A stretch of DNA of 56,928 nucleotides. Origin: Colimorpha sp045222795. Lineage in GTDB: Bacteria; Bacteroidota; Bacteroidia; Bacteroidales; P3. The DNA is taken from the NCBI GenBank assembly GCA_045222795.1, contig JBGUZF010000047.1:1-56928 (forward strand), written 5' to 3'. The position numbers and the translations under genes are program-made. The notes below the pieces were generated by a model. It was not told the DNA's origin. It made no database searches and saw only the letters and a list, made by a program, of their open reading frames with translations. Shown here one piece after another: positions 25,997-34,565 of the stretch. Positions within the stretch are counted from its first letter, which is position 1. Each line of letters begins with the position of its first letter.

Positions 25997-27410
25997 TCTT
26001 TTCGTAGTTGTCCAGGAAGGGTAGTATCTGCTTCACAGGCAGCACTTTGTTCATTATGATGTCGCGTTTCTCGTTGAGGATTATCATCGTGGGGGCGCCA
26101 TGCACGTTGTAGGCCTCCTGATAATCGATATTCACATTCGGGCCGCCGACGTTGACGAAGTGGAACTCATGCTCGCGCACATATTTCACCCATTTATCCA
26201 CATCGCTCTCGTAGCCGATGGAGTAGACCTCGAAGCGGCGGTCGGGAGCAGTACGCAGCGAGTCGTAGAGCACTTTCAGTTCTGCACTCTGTTCCTGGCA
26301 ATGGTGGCAATCGGGGTCCCAGAACCACAGTATCACGTATTTCTCGGGGAAACGGTGGCTTGAAAACCAGTGCTCGGGGGCGTCAATCTGTGTGGTGTCG
26401 AGCATCCACAGTTCCTGTCCGTGGGCGCCTATAAGGCTTTGTTTGATGCGGTCGTAGTTATAGCGCATATTGTGCAGCGTGCCTTCGGAGGCCCAAGGGC
26501 AGCGGCCTTTGAGGTAGTATTCCGAGGCTATGTGGCACCATACGGCGTCCCATCCTATGTTCTTCGTCGAGCGGAAGTACTTGGGCGTGATGAAGTCCAG
26601 CACATAGCGCTGCATGGCTGTGTCGTTGCCGAAACGGGCCATCAATCGGTCGAGTTCCTTGCAGATAGTGTCGCTGTCGGAGTGATAGAGCAGTCCGAAG
26701 AAGAAGTAATTCACCTTGTTGAACAACTGCGGCGAATAGAGGAGCGTAGAGTGGAGAGCGGAGAGTGGAGAGTCGAACAGTTTGTCCCAATAATGTACAC
26801 GGTAGTAGTAGGCCCTGTCCTCCACGCTATCGGGCACCGTGGCGTTCTCAGTGGCGTTGATCAGGTCGAAGAACACCATCGGCTTCTTCGGGTGGCGGGT
26901 TACCTCTTCATAGCGGTCCATGCGCTCGATGAGGGCTTTCTCGTCGGCCTCGGCCTGCGCTTTTGTGGCAGGGTCTTTCTTGCGTTTGTTTATTTCGTCA
27001 ACCTCCTTGCGGGCTTCCGTCAGGGTGTTCATATAGTTGAACATCTGCAGGTTCGAGGCGCATCCCTTCACAGTCACCGACGAGGCGCTGAGTTTCGCGT
27101 CGCCGATGATGGTGAACTTGCGGCTCTCGTCAATGGCGAAGTCGCCCACCTGTTTGGTGCGGTCCTGGCGGACAAGGGCGTAGATGCCGCGGCTCCACTT
27201 CTTGTTGCCTTTGAAGGTATAGCTCCCGTCGGCGGCGCGGCGGGTCGAGTCGAGCAGCGAAACCTCGTCGCGGTAGTGGCGGCCGATGTACAGCATGCTG
27301 TCTTCCATGCCGTTAAGACGGAATGTGAAACTGTAACTCTGCGCTCCGGCACCGTATGTCAATGCCAGCAATAAGATGGCTAATATTGTTTGTCTTTTAA
27401 TCATTTTCAT
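25983..27410 (-). CDS. Exported thioredoxin-fold (TlpA-like) protein
   Basis: This 475-residue protein has a signal peptide (to about residue 23, ending GAGAQ) and a DUF4369-like N-terminal beta domain (about 25-110). A mostly helical middle region follows, then a C-terminal thioredoxin-like domain (about 330-470). That domain has a DPDCHHCQEQ redox motif (CxxC) and a cis-proline GAPTM segment. It probably acts as a periplasmic thiol oxidoreductase, with substrate unknown. An in-frame heptad array (26744-26771) codes for DSPLSALHST in the middle region. The gene overlaps mutL by 14 nt. Confidence 0.85.
   Translation of the reverse strand: MKMIKRQTILAILLLALTYGAGAQSYSFTFRLNGMEDSMLYIGRHYRDEVSLLDSTRRAADGSYTFKGNKKWSRGIYALVRQDRTKQVGDFAIDESRKFTIIGDAKLSASSVTVKGCASNLQMFNYMNTLTEARKEVDEINKRKKDPATKAQAEADEKALIERMDRYEEVTRHPKKPMVFFDLINATENATVPDSVEDRAYYYRVHYWDKLFDSPLSALHSTLLYSPQLFNKVNYFFFGLLYHSDSDTICKELDRLMARFGNDTAMQRYVLDFITPKYFRSTKNIGWDAVWCHIASEYYLKGRCPWASEGTLHNMRYNYDRIKQSLIGAHGQELWMLDTTQIDAPEHWFSSHRFPEKYVILWFWDPDCHHCQEQSAELKVLYDSLRTAPDRRFEVYSIGYESDVDKWVKYVREHEFHFVNVGGPNVNIDYQEAYNVHGAPTMIILNEKRDIIMNKVLPVKQILPFLDNYEKNGHH
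26744..26771. repeat. Heptad array inside the TlpA-like gene
   Basis: 7-nt GTGGAGA / GCGGAGA units lie within the coding sequence and encode LSALHST-type residues. Confidence 0.7.
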
Positions 27411-27413
27411 ATC

Positions 27414-27448
27414 CCTTTAACTCTTTAACTCTTCACCTCTTTTCCTCC
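27414..27448. repeat. Octad-type array between the barrel gene and the TlpA-like gene
   Basis: 8-nt words of CTTTAACT / CTTCACCT type fill much of the short spacer. Confidence 0.55.
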
Positions 27449-27483
27449 AAGGTAACGCATCGCTTTTTTATTTATTGTTATCC

Positions 27484-28671
27484 CTAAAAAATAAGTTTCG
27501 CCGTCAGAAGTAGGGTTAGGTTGCTCATGGCATCGAGCCTCGTGTAGGGTGCCTGCGGCGGTGTCAGGCGGTAGGCGGCGGCGATGCCCCAGTCGGTCAC
27601 ACCCCAGCGCAGCAGACCCTCTATGCCGGCAGCAGGCTCGGCGATGCCGAGATAGGGTGCTTGGAGTGATAGCCATTCGTAGAATAGCTGTCCGTTAGCA
27701 TTTTGACTCCACAGCTCGCCCCAAGCCATTGTCAGTTGCACGAAAGGTGCAGGGTGGCTGCCAAGTTGCACATGCGGAACGTCGAAGTTCCACAGCGCCT
27801 TGGTGGTGGCAACCTTTGCAGCTGCGAATATGAAGAGGTTGGCGGTGAACTCGTTGGGTAACGCCGTCTGCAACGTGCGGTTGAAACGTATCGGTGCTCC
27901 GTATGTTCCGCCGAGGTCGAACATGTAGGTGTATGGAGTCTTGGGCGAAGAGATACCGCCTTGCGCGAACACATTGGTTGTGAATACCTTGCGCTTATAT
28001 GCTTTCTCGTATTGTGCCAGTACCCTAGCCACGGGCTTCACCTCCGGCCATGTGGCACCGAGTATCATCTCGGCAGAAAAACCTTTCTTGTCGGCGGCTG
28101 TCGCGCGCACCACTGCACCGTCCTCGCGCGGCAGTTTGTCGCCGTCGGCGGTATAGAGCAGCCTGCCACCCTCGAAGAGCCTGTGACCCATATAATAACG
28201 CCCTTCCACCGAATAGGTGTTGCCGTTAGCATAGGTGTAGCCCACGGTGACCTCGTGTCTGTCGCACAACCGACGTGTCATGAAAGAGGACAACGAACTG
28301 ATATTGGTGATGTTGTAACCCGACAGCGAGCGGCTGGCGGCCTTCACATAGTCGCGTCGCACACTGACCGTCACGGTGCCGTGCTTTGTCACGGGCAGTG
28401 TCGTCCCGAGACCGCCTTTCCACTGCATGTCACGCAGTCCGTAACCCACATAACCGTCGACATACGTGGCCCGGCGGCCCATAAGGGTGGGGTGCATCGC
28501 CAGGCGGGCACCAAAACCCCACCGCGACGCTTCGTAAAGATTGTAGCTCCAGATGTGGTCGAGGTCGAGATAGAAGGCAGTGCGCGACGCATCGCCGCAC
28601 ATCTTAATATATTGTGCCTGCGTGCACAACGGTATGAGTAACAACGACAATATGTACAGTTTTCTGCCCAT
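27484..28671 (-). CDS. Outer-membrane beta-barrel-like protein, unknown function
   Basis: This 395-residue protein has a signal peptide (to about residue 19, ending CTQAQ). Alternating amphipathic strands follow to the end, and the last residue is Phe, as in outer-membrane barrels. The opening WSYNLYEASRWGFGARL is reminiscent of the barrel of DUF5686 proteins, but the usual N-terminal carboxypeptidase-like domain is absent, so the family is not certain. It heads the minus-strand group leading to the TlpA-like gene, mutL and rhomboid. Confidence 0.65.
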   Translation of the reverse strand: MGRKLYILSLLLIPLCTQAQYIKMCGDASRTAFYLDLDHIWSYNLYEASRWGFGARLAMHPTLMGRRATYVDGYVGYGLRDMQWKGGLGTTLPVTKHGTVTVSVRRDYVKAASRSLSGYNITNISSLSSFMTRRLCDRHEVTVGYTYANGNTYSVEGRYYMGHRLFEGGRLLYTADGDKLPREDGAVVRATAADKKGFSAEMILGATWPEVKPVARVLAQYEKAYKRKVFTTNVFAQGGISSPKTPYTYMFDLGGTYGAPIRFNRTLQTALPNEFTANLFIFAAAKVATTKALWNFDVPHVQLGSHPAPFVQLTMAWGELWSQNANGQLFYEWLSLQAPYLGIAEPAAGIEGLLRWGVTDWGIAAAYRLTPPQAPYTRLDAMSNLTLLLTAKLIF

Positions 28672-28682
28672 GATTTAAAATG

Positions 28683-28690
28683 CAAAGATA
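28683..28690 (-). promoter_or_regulatory. -7 promoter element for the barrel/mutL operon
   Basis: TATCTTTG on the minus strand lies 12 nt upstream of the barrel gene start. It matches TAnnTTTG; the -33 element is not clear. Confidence 0.5.
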
Positions 28691-28731
28691 CACAAAAAAC
28701 TCTTTGTGCGTGAAAAAAATACAGTCGACGG

Positions 28732-28739
28732 TATATTTG
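28732..28739 (+). promoter_or_regulatory. Possible -7 element for the HtrA-like gene
   Basis: TATATTTG on the plus strand has a TTTG 25 nt upstream (28703-28706), a longer gap than usual. It would give a leader of about 230 nt. Confidence 0.35.
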
Positions 28740-28779
28740 CACTGGTTCTTCGCCGCATTTCGTCGAAAATAATACGGAG

Positions 28780-28812
28780 TTGACTCGGACATGACTCGGA
28801 GATGACTCGGAG
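28780..28812. repeat. Period-11 array
   Basis: Three units of the TGACTCGGAGA type lie in the divergent spacer. The period is 11 nt, unlike the usual 7. Confidence 0.7.
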
Positions 28813-28972
28813 GTGGAGGGGTGATGACCTTAATTATCAGTGGTTTAAAATGTTAATTTTGCTGTAATTATCTGGCAACGTGGTGGGTATGTATTGCGTT
28901 TGAATATTTTTATGGCAGTATGGCAATAAATTTTATGTTTTTCAGTTTTGCAATATAAAATGGAAAATAGCT

Positions 28973-30103
28973 ATGAAAAGGACTTTTCTTTTTATTTTGG
29001 CAGTTTCGGGTTTGATGATGCAGGCCTGCGCACAGCGCACTGACGAACCGCAGCAGACACCGGCAACGGTACAACAGTCGCAAGTTGTTAGTCGGCTGAC
29101 ACTCACCGACTTCACCGATGTGGCGTCTGCTACTATTGACGCTGTGGTGCATATCACTACCGAGATGACCCAGATGACGCCCCTATACCAGTCGTTCTTC
29201 GGTTTTATCATTCCGCAGGGCGTTCAGCGCCAGACCTATAGCGCATACGGTTCGGGAGTTATCATTACCTCCGACGGCTATATCGTCACCAACAACCATG
29301 TGGTGCAGGATGCCGAGAGCATCGTGGTGACCCTCAACGACCGCCGCGAGCTTCCGGCGCGCCTGGTGGGCAACGATCCCGCCACCGACTTGGCGGTAAT
29401 AAAGATTGAAGCCGAGGAACTTACCTATCTGCCCTTTGGCAACAGCGACCTCGTGAAGGTCGGCGAGCCGGTGCTGGCCATCGGCAACCCCTTCAACCTG
29501 ACGTCAACGGTGACCAGCGGCATCATCAGCGCCAAGGCCCGCAATATGCATATCATTGATAATCCCCGCTCAAATGAGACACCGTTAGAATCGTTCCTTC
29601 AGACAGATGCGGCTGTCAATTCGGGCAACAGTGGAGGTGCTTTGGTCAACTCGCAGGCCGAGTTGATAGGTATCGTGACAGCCATTGCATCGGGCAACGG
29701 CAACTATATCGGCTACTCGTTTGCCATACCTAGCAACATCGCCGTGAAGGTTGCCGCCGACCTGCAGCGCTACGGATATGTGCAGCGCGGCTATCTGGGG
29801 CTTCAGGTGGCCGAAGTCGACGCTGCCCTTGCCCGCAAGGCTGGAGCACGCAATATCAAGGGGTTGTATGTCGCCAAGGTTACCGAAGACTGTGCCGCTG
29901 ACCGTGCTGGCATGCGGCAGGGCGATATCATCCTTCGTGTCGCCGGCAAGGAGGTGAACACCTTTGCCGAGATGATGGAGGAGCTTGGACTCTTCTCGCC
30001 GGGCGACGAAGTGGAGGTCGACTACGAGCGCGACGGCCATGGATACACTGTTAAAGCGACACTTTTAAATTCACAAGGTAACACGCAGATTATCCGCAAT
30101 TAA
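28973..30103 (+). CDS. HtrA/Do-like serine protease with one PDZ domain
   Basis: This is an envelope quality-control protease of 376 residues. The trypsin-like domain has a complete triad: His109 (TNNHVV), Asp139 (ATDLAV) and Ser220 (GNSGGAL). One PDZ domain follows (about 260-365, opening RGYLGLQVAEV). The N-terminus is a signal peptide ending in QACAQ, so it may be lipidated at Cys19. Having one PDZ, it is closer to DegS/HtrA-like forms than to DegP. The TIR element copy 2 follows directly. Confidence 0.92.
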   Translation: MKRTFLFILAVSGLMMQACAQRTDEPQQTPATVQQSQVVSRLTLTDFTDVASATIDAVVHITTEMTQMTPLYQSFFGFIIPQGVQRQTYSAYGSGVIITSDGYIVTNNHVVQDAESIVVTLNDRRELPARLVGNDPATDLAVIKIEAEELTYLPFGNSDLVKVGEPVLAIGNPFNLTSTVTSGIISAKARNMHIIDNPRSNETPLESFLQTDAAVNSGNSGGALVNSQAELIGIVTAIASGNGNYIGYSFAIPSNIAVKVAADLQRYGYVQRGYLGLQVAEVDAALARKAGARNIKGLYVAKVTEDCAADRAGMRQGDIILRVAGKEVNTFAEMMEELGLFSPGDEVEVDYERDGHGYTVKATLLNSQGNTQIIRN

Positions 30104-30109
30104 TTTTAT

Positions 30110-30251
30110 CCCTGCCTGCGGCGGAAATCTTTGAAATACTGGAAATGTTTAGATTATACATTATGGATTTTCAAGACTTAAGTTTGAGGCAAATCTTTGT
30201 AAATTTGTTAGAATCTAGATTTATAAGATTTACATGATTTCACGAAGCGGG
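30110..30251. repeat. About 140-bp intergenic element with terminal inverted repeats, copy 2
   Basis: It has the same ends (CCCTGCCTGCGGCGGAAATC and GATTTCACGAAGCGGG) and interior words (AAATCTTTG, GAATCTAGATTT) as the copy at 10569-10705, in the same orientation. It again ends about 14 nt before a start codon. Confidence 0.75.
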
Positions 30252-30264
30252 AAACGAAGAAAGA

Positions 30265-31623
30265 GTGACGCTTGAGGATAAATATGAGGAAATGACGACC
30301 AAACCCGTGCGGGTTTTGGTCTGCAAATTGGCAGTGCCGACCATCATTGCGATGGTGACGACGGCGCTGTACAACGTGGTGGATGCCGCCTTCATCGGAC
30401 GTCTGTCGACGGGTGGCACCGCCGGTATTGGTATCTCCTTCGGCTACATGACCTTTATTCAGGCCCTGGGATTCTTCTTTGGTCATGGGAGTGGCAATTT
30501 CATCTCGCGTGCCCTCGGCGCCAAGGATGCCTCATCGGCCTCGGTGGTGGCTTCGGTGGGTGTGATAACTCCTTTGATACTAGGTCTTTTGGCGGCGGCG
30601 ATATGCCTCCCGAACCTTAGCGGCTTGAGCCGCCTGCTGGGTGCCACACCCGACGTGGTGCCCTACGCCAACGACTACCTCCGCTATATCGTAGCGGCTA
30701 CACCCTTCATGATGGCGGCACTGACGCTCAACAACCAGCTGCGCCTGCAGGGCAATGCACGCTTCGCCATGATAGGCATCGTCAGCGGCGCCGTGCTCAA
30801 CATAGCTCTCGACCCGCTGTTTATCTTCACCTTCGGTATGGGGGTCAAGGGAGCATCGCTGGCCACCGCGGTGAGTCAGTTATTCGCCTTCTGCCTGCTA
30901 CTCTCGGGCACCTTCCGTCCCGAGAGCGTACATATCACCTTGCGCGACTTCAAGCCCTCGTTGCGAGTGTATTACGAGATATTCCGCGGCGGACTGCCGT
31001 CGTTGTTCCGCCAGCTGTTCAACTGCGCGGCAGCGGTGTCGCTAAACTATTGCGCAGCCCTCTATGCCCCTGCGGGACAGGAGGCTTCGGCGGTGGCGGC
31101 TTTCGCGGTTGTAACACGCATCATGATGTTCGCCTTCAGCGTGGTGCTGGGCTTCTGTCAGGGGTTCCAGCCTGTATGCGGCTTCAACTACGGCGCCAAA
31201 CTTTATGGGCGTGTGAGGGAGTCGTATCTGTTCGCAATGACGGGATCGCTGCTGTTCCTTACGGTCATCTCGGCCATCGGCTTTATCTTTGCCCCTCAGA
31301 TAGTTGCACTCTTCCGTGCCGAAGATCCCGACCTCATATCCATCGGCGCCGTCACGCTGCGCTGGCAGTGTGCCGCCTTCCCGCTGGTGGCCGTGTGTAC
31401 CTCCACCAACATGCTCTTCCAGAACATCCGCATGACCTTCCCGGCGACGCTGCTGAGTATTTGCCGCAACGGTTTGTTCTTCCTGCCCGCGGTGCTGCTT
31501 CTGCCCATGTGGCTTGGGCTGCAGGGTGTGCAGATGGCGCAGGCGGTGGCCGACGTGTTCACCTTCCTGCTCTCGTTGCCGTACGCCATCTGGATAGCGC
31601 GGAAATTGAAAATTGAAAGTTGA
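30265..31623 (+). CDS. MATE-family efflux transporter
   Basis: This 452-residue membrane protein has about 12 helices and the MATE signature regions (LAVPTIIAMVTTALYNVVDAAFIGRL in the first helices, ALTLNNQLRLQGNARFAMIG in the middle). It exports drugs or metabolites using Na+ or H+ gradients. A GTG at 30265 with a purine-rich stretch upstream was used; an ATG at 30292 is possible. A heptad array (31602-31635) overlaps the last codons and encodes KLKIES and the stop. Confidence 0.9.
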   Translation: MTLEDKYEEMTTKPVRVLVCKLAVPTIIAMVTTALYNVVDAAFIGRLSTGGTAGIGISFGYMTFIQALGFFFGHGSGNFISRALGAKDASSASVVASVGVITPLILGLLAAAICLPNLSGLSRLLGATPDVVPYANDYLRYIVAATPFMMAALTLNNQLRLQGNARFAMIGIVSGAVLNIALDPLFIFTFGMGVKGASLATAVSQLFAFCLLLSGTFRPESVHITLRDFKPSLRVYYEIFRGGLPSLFRQLFNCAAAVSLNYCAALYAPAGQEASAVAAFAVVTRIMMFAFSVVLGFCQGFQPVCGFNYGAKLYGRVRESYLFAMTGSLLFLTVISAIGFIFAPQIVALFRAEDPDLISIGAVTLRWQCAAFPLVAVCTSTNMLFQNIRMTFPATLLSICRNGLFFLPAVLLLPMWLGLQGVQMAQAVADVFTFLLSLPYAIWIARKLKIES

Positions 31624-31635
31624 AAATTGATAGTT
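31602..31635. repeat. Heptad array across the end of the MATE gene
   Basis: AAAATTG / AAAGTTG units cover the last codons, the stop codon and the following spacer. Confidence 0.8.
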
Positions 31636-31688
31636 AAGGGTTTCCGGCGTGGTTGAAAAATATTTTCATCTATGTCGGAAAATGTTCG

Positions 31689-31696
31689 TACCTTTG
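31689..31696 (+). promoter_or_regulatory. -7 promoter element for dnaB
   Basis: TACCTTTG fits TAnnTTTG, with a TTTC-like -33 about 20 nt upstream. It lies inside the long form of the dnaB frame and so supports the ATG at 31722 as the start. Confidence 0.6.
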
Positions 31697-31721
31697 TAGT
31701 CCAATTTTTCGCCGACAGATT

Positions 31722-33257
31722 ATGCCTACTACCGAAACAAGACGCACAAACAGAATGACATACGACCAGGCTTTCAGCCTGAATAGTAATACACCTCCCC
31801 AGGCTATTGCCCTCGAAGAGGCTGTGCTGGGAGCCTTGATGCTCGACCAGGCGGCACTCATCAACGCCATCGAGACGCTGCATGTGGAGTACTTCTATAA
31901 AGCCGAGCACCAGGCGGTCTTCCGTGCTATCCGCAAGCTCTTCGAGCTGAGCCAGCCGGTGGACCTGCTGACGGTGGTGGAGCGTCTGCGTCTGGACGGC
32001 GAGTTGGAACTGGCAGGCGGCGCCTACGCAGTATCTAAACTGACCGAGAACGTCGTTTCGGCGGCACATATCGAATACCACATCCGCGTACTCAGCGAGA
32101 AATACATACAGCGCGAGATGATACGCATCTCGACGGAGACCATCAAGGAGGCCTACGACGAGACCACCGACGTGGTGAACCTGCTCGACAAGACCGAGAC
32201 CAAGTTGATGGACATCAACGACAAGAACTTCCGCTCGGACTACAAGCCCCTGGGCGACTTTGTCGGGATGGCCATGGGACAGATTGACGAGGCTGGCTCG
32301 AAAGAAGACGGCCTCAGCGGCTTGGAGAGCGGCTTCATAGGGCTCGACCGCATCACCGCGGGTTTCCAACCTGGCACTCTCATCATCCTCGCCGCCCGTC
32401 CAGCCATGGGTAAGACGGCATGCGCACTGAGCATGGCCCGCAACATCGCTGTCGACTTCAAGAAGCCTGTGGCTTTCTTCTCACTCGAGATGAGCGGTCA
32501 GGAGCTGGCCATGCGTCTCATCAGCAGTGAGGCACGCCTCGAGGGCGACAAGTTGAAGAAGGGTAGGCTGGCGCCTTACGAGAAAGAGCAGCTCAAGATT
32601 GGCGCCCAGCGTCTGCAGGAAGCCTCGAACCGCATACTTATCGACGACACCCCGGCGCTTACCATCTTCGAGCTCCGCGCCAAAGCCCGCCGACTGAAAC
32701 AGCGCTACGACATCAAGATGATATTCATCGACTACCTGCAGCTCATGTCAGCCGGCGGCACCGACAACCGCAACGGCAACCGCGAGCAGGAAATCAGCAT
32801 GATTTCGCGTCAGCTGAAGGCACTGTCGAAAGAACTTAACATACCTGTGCTGGCCATGTCGCAGCTGAGCCGTCAGGTGGAGAGCCGTGTGGGCAACAAG
32901 CCGCAACTGAGTGACCTCCGTGAGTCGGGTGCTATCGAGCAGGACGCCGATATAGTGATGTTCATCTACCGTGCCGAATACTACGGCATCGAGACCTATC
33001 CCAACGACGGCACACCCACGGCAGGTATGGCCGACCTCATCGTTGCAAAGCACCGCTCGGGCGGCACCGGCGAGGTCCGTATGAACTTCGTGAGCAAGTT
33101 TGCACGCTTCGACAACCCGCCGCAGGAGACAGGCCTCGGTGCAGCAGGGGCGGGGATGGGGCCCAACGCGGGCTTCGACAACGGCGGCTCGATGATTATC
33201 GACTCGAAGATGAATGAAGACCAGAACCTCGGACCCGACGACGACGCACCGTTCTAA
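31722..33257 (+). CDS. dnaB: Replicative DNA helicase DnaB
   Basis: DnaB is the hexameric replicative helicase that unwinds DNA at the fork. The 511-residue protein has the N-terminal helical domain (about 20-125), a linker, and the RecA-like domain. The latter carries Walker A ARPAMGKTA (about 225), the IDYLQLM Walker B region and a DLRESGAIEQDAD segment. The start at 31722 is preferred because the candidate promoter lies between it and the earlier ATG at 31653. No intein is seen. The deoxyhypusine-synthase-like gene follows after a heptad spacer. Confidence 0.95.
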   Translation: MPTTETRRTNRMTYDQAFSLNSNTPPQAIALEEAVLGALMLDQAALINAIETLHVEYFYKAEHQAVFRAIRKLFELSQPVDLLTVVERLRLDGELELAGGAYAVSKLTENVVSAAHIEYHIRVLSEKYIQREMIRISTETIKEAYDETTDVVNLLDKTETKLMDINDKNFRSDYKPLGDFVGMAMGQIDEAGSKEDGLSGLESGFIGLDRITAGFQPGTLIILAARPAMGKTACALSMARNIAVDFKKPVAFFSLEMSGQELAMRLISSEARLEGDKLKKGRLAPYEKEQLKIGAQRLQEASNRILIDDTPALTIFELRAKARRLKQRYDIKMIFIDYLQLMSAGGTDNRNGNREQEISMISRQLKALSKELNIPVLAMSQLSRQVESRVGNKPQLSDLRESGAIEQDADIVMFIYRAEYYGIETYPNDGTPTAGMADLIVAKHRSGGTGEVRMNFVSKFARFDNPPQETGLGAAGAGMGPNAGFDNGGSMIIDSKMNEDQNLGPDDDAPF

Positions 33258-33292
33258 AAGTGAAAAGTGAGAAGTGAAAAATGAAAATTGAA
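33257..33292. repeat. Heptad array after dnaB
   Basis: 7-nt units of AAAAGTG / AGAAGTG / AAAATTG type run from the dnaB stop codon towards the next start. Confidence 0.8.
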
Positions 33293-33310
33293 ATAAAAAA
33301 CAATAATATC

Positions 33311-34348
33311 ATGGAAAAGAAAGACCTCCTGAAAGAAACCGTCAAGCACATTGACATCAAGAAGTACGACAGCACCGAGCTTATCGACGCCATGCGCCAC
33401 ATGAGCTTCACCAGCCGCGACACCGCCCGCGCCGCCGACATCCTCTGCCAGATGCTGGCCGAGAAGGACTGCACCAACATCCTGACTATCGCTGGCTCGA
33501 CCAGCGCCGCAGGCTGCATGCAGGTGTACGTCGACATGGTGCGCAACAAGATGATTGACGCCGTGGTCAGCACCGGCGCCAGCATCATCGACATGGACCT
33601 CTTCGAGGCCCTCGGCTACAAGCACTACATCGGCACCAAGGAGAACGTCATCCCCGACACCAAGCTCCGCGAGCTCTACATCGACCGTATCTACGACACC
33701 TTCATCGACGAAGAGGAGTTGCAGGCTTGCGACCAGGCCACCTGCGACGTTGCCGACCTCCTGGAGCCGCGTCCCTACAGCAGCCGCGAGTTTCTCTACG
33801 AGGTGGGCAAATGGCTCGCCAATGGTCACGGCGTGAAGAAAGACAGCCTCATCCAGACCTGCTACGAGTGCGGCGTGCCCATCTTCTGCCCCGCCTTCAG
33901 CGACAGCTCCGCCGGCTTCGGCATCGGCAAGCACCAGTGGATCCGCCGTCACGAGGGCAAGCCCTATGTCAGCATCGACAGTGTGGCCGACTTCCTCGAG
34001 CTCACCGAGATTAAGATGGCCTGCCCCGAGAGCGGCCTCTTCATGGTCGGCGGCGGCACCCCCAAGAATTTTGCACAGGACACAGTTGTGTGTGCTGAAA
34101 TACTTGGGAAAGAAGTCCCCATGCACAAATATGCCATCCAAATCACCGTTGCCGACGTCCGCGACGGCGCCTGCTCCTCTAGCACCCTCCTCGAGGCCGG
34201 CAGTTGGGGCAAGGTGAGCGAGGAACTGCAGCAGATGGTCTATGCCGAAGGCACCACCGTCATCCCCGCCATCGTCAGCTACGCCTACCACAACGGCGCC
34301 TGGAAAGACCGCGAGTACAAGAACTGGCAGAAACTCTGGCAGAAATAA
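33311..34348 (+). CDS. Deoxyhypusine-synthase-family protein
   Basis: This 345-residue protein is of the deoxyhypusine synthase / homospermidine synthase fold, which moves a butylamine group from spermidine using NAD+. NAD-binding segments (AGSTSAAGCMQVY, VSTGASIIDMD) and the C-terminal SWGK motif are present; the lysine of SWGK corresponds to the catalytic lysine of the eukaryotic enzyme. Bacteria lack eIF5A, so a polyamine product such as homospermidine is more likely than protein modification. The ATG at 33311 was chosen; an in-frame ATG at 33281 lies in the heptad repeat. Confidence 0.85.
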   Translation: MEKKDLLKETVKHIDIKKYDSTELIDAMRHMSFTSRDTARAADILCQMLAEKDCTNILTIAGSTSAAGCMQVYVDMVRNKMIDAVVSTGASIIDMDLFEALGYKHYIGTKENVIPDTKLRELYIDRIYDTFIDEEELQACDQATCDVADLLEPRPYSSREFLYEVGKWLANGHGVKKDSLIQTCYECGVPIFCPAFSDSSAGFGIGKHQWIRRHEGKPYVSIDSVADFLELTEIKMACPESGLFMVGGGTPKNFAQDTVVCAEILGKEVPMHKYAIQITVADVRDGACSSSTLLEAGSWGKVSEELQQMVYAEGTTVIPAIVSYAYHNGAWKDREYKNWQKLWQK

Positions 34349-34380
34349 GGTTTACTGTTTACAGTTTAAGGTAGAAGTAA
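34349..34380. repeat. Heptad array after the deoxyhypusine-synthase-like gene
   Basis: GTTTACT / GTTTACA / GTTTAAG units follow the stop codon and precede the terminator hairpin. Confidence 0.65.
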
Positions 34381-34397
34381 ACATAAACATAAATAGG

Positions 34398-34436
34398 GCC
34401 CCGCAAGGACGGCGCAACAGCCTAACCTTGCGGGGC
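34398..34436 (+). terminator. Hairpin terminator
   Basis: GCCCCGCAAGG (34398-34408) and CCTTGCGGGGC (34426-34436) form a perfect 11-bp stem with a 17-nt loop, followed by a T-rich run. It ends the dnaB / deoxyhypusine-synthase-like unit. Confidence 0.88.
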
Positions 34437-34565
34437 TTCTTCTTGTTTTCTTTTATCCGCCATATGTTAAAAATCCATAATTAATGTTAAAAAGTGAACA
34501 AAAAACGGCACTTCCGCGTCTTATATACAAAAGCCCTAAGTAGGCTTGATTAAGAAAACGGATTT

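Larger units (their letters stand above)
28672..28972. other. Divergent intergenic region without a gene
   Basis: This 301-bp spacer lies between two divergent exported-protein genes. It holds two -7 promoter candidates facing opposite ways and a period-11 array at 28780-28812. It holds no coding frame, tRNA or hairpin terminator that I can support. Confidence 0.7.

Noticed and set aside
26370..27374. 334-codon plus-strand frame opposite the TlpA-like gene
   Set aside because: The minus-strand gene has a signal peptide, a CxxC thioredoxin motif and an operon context; the plus frame has none of these.
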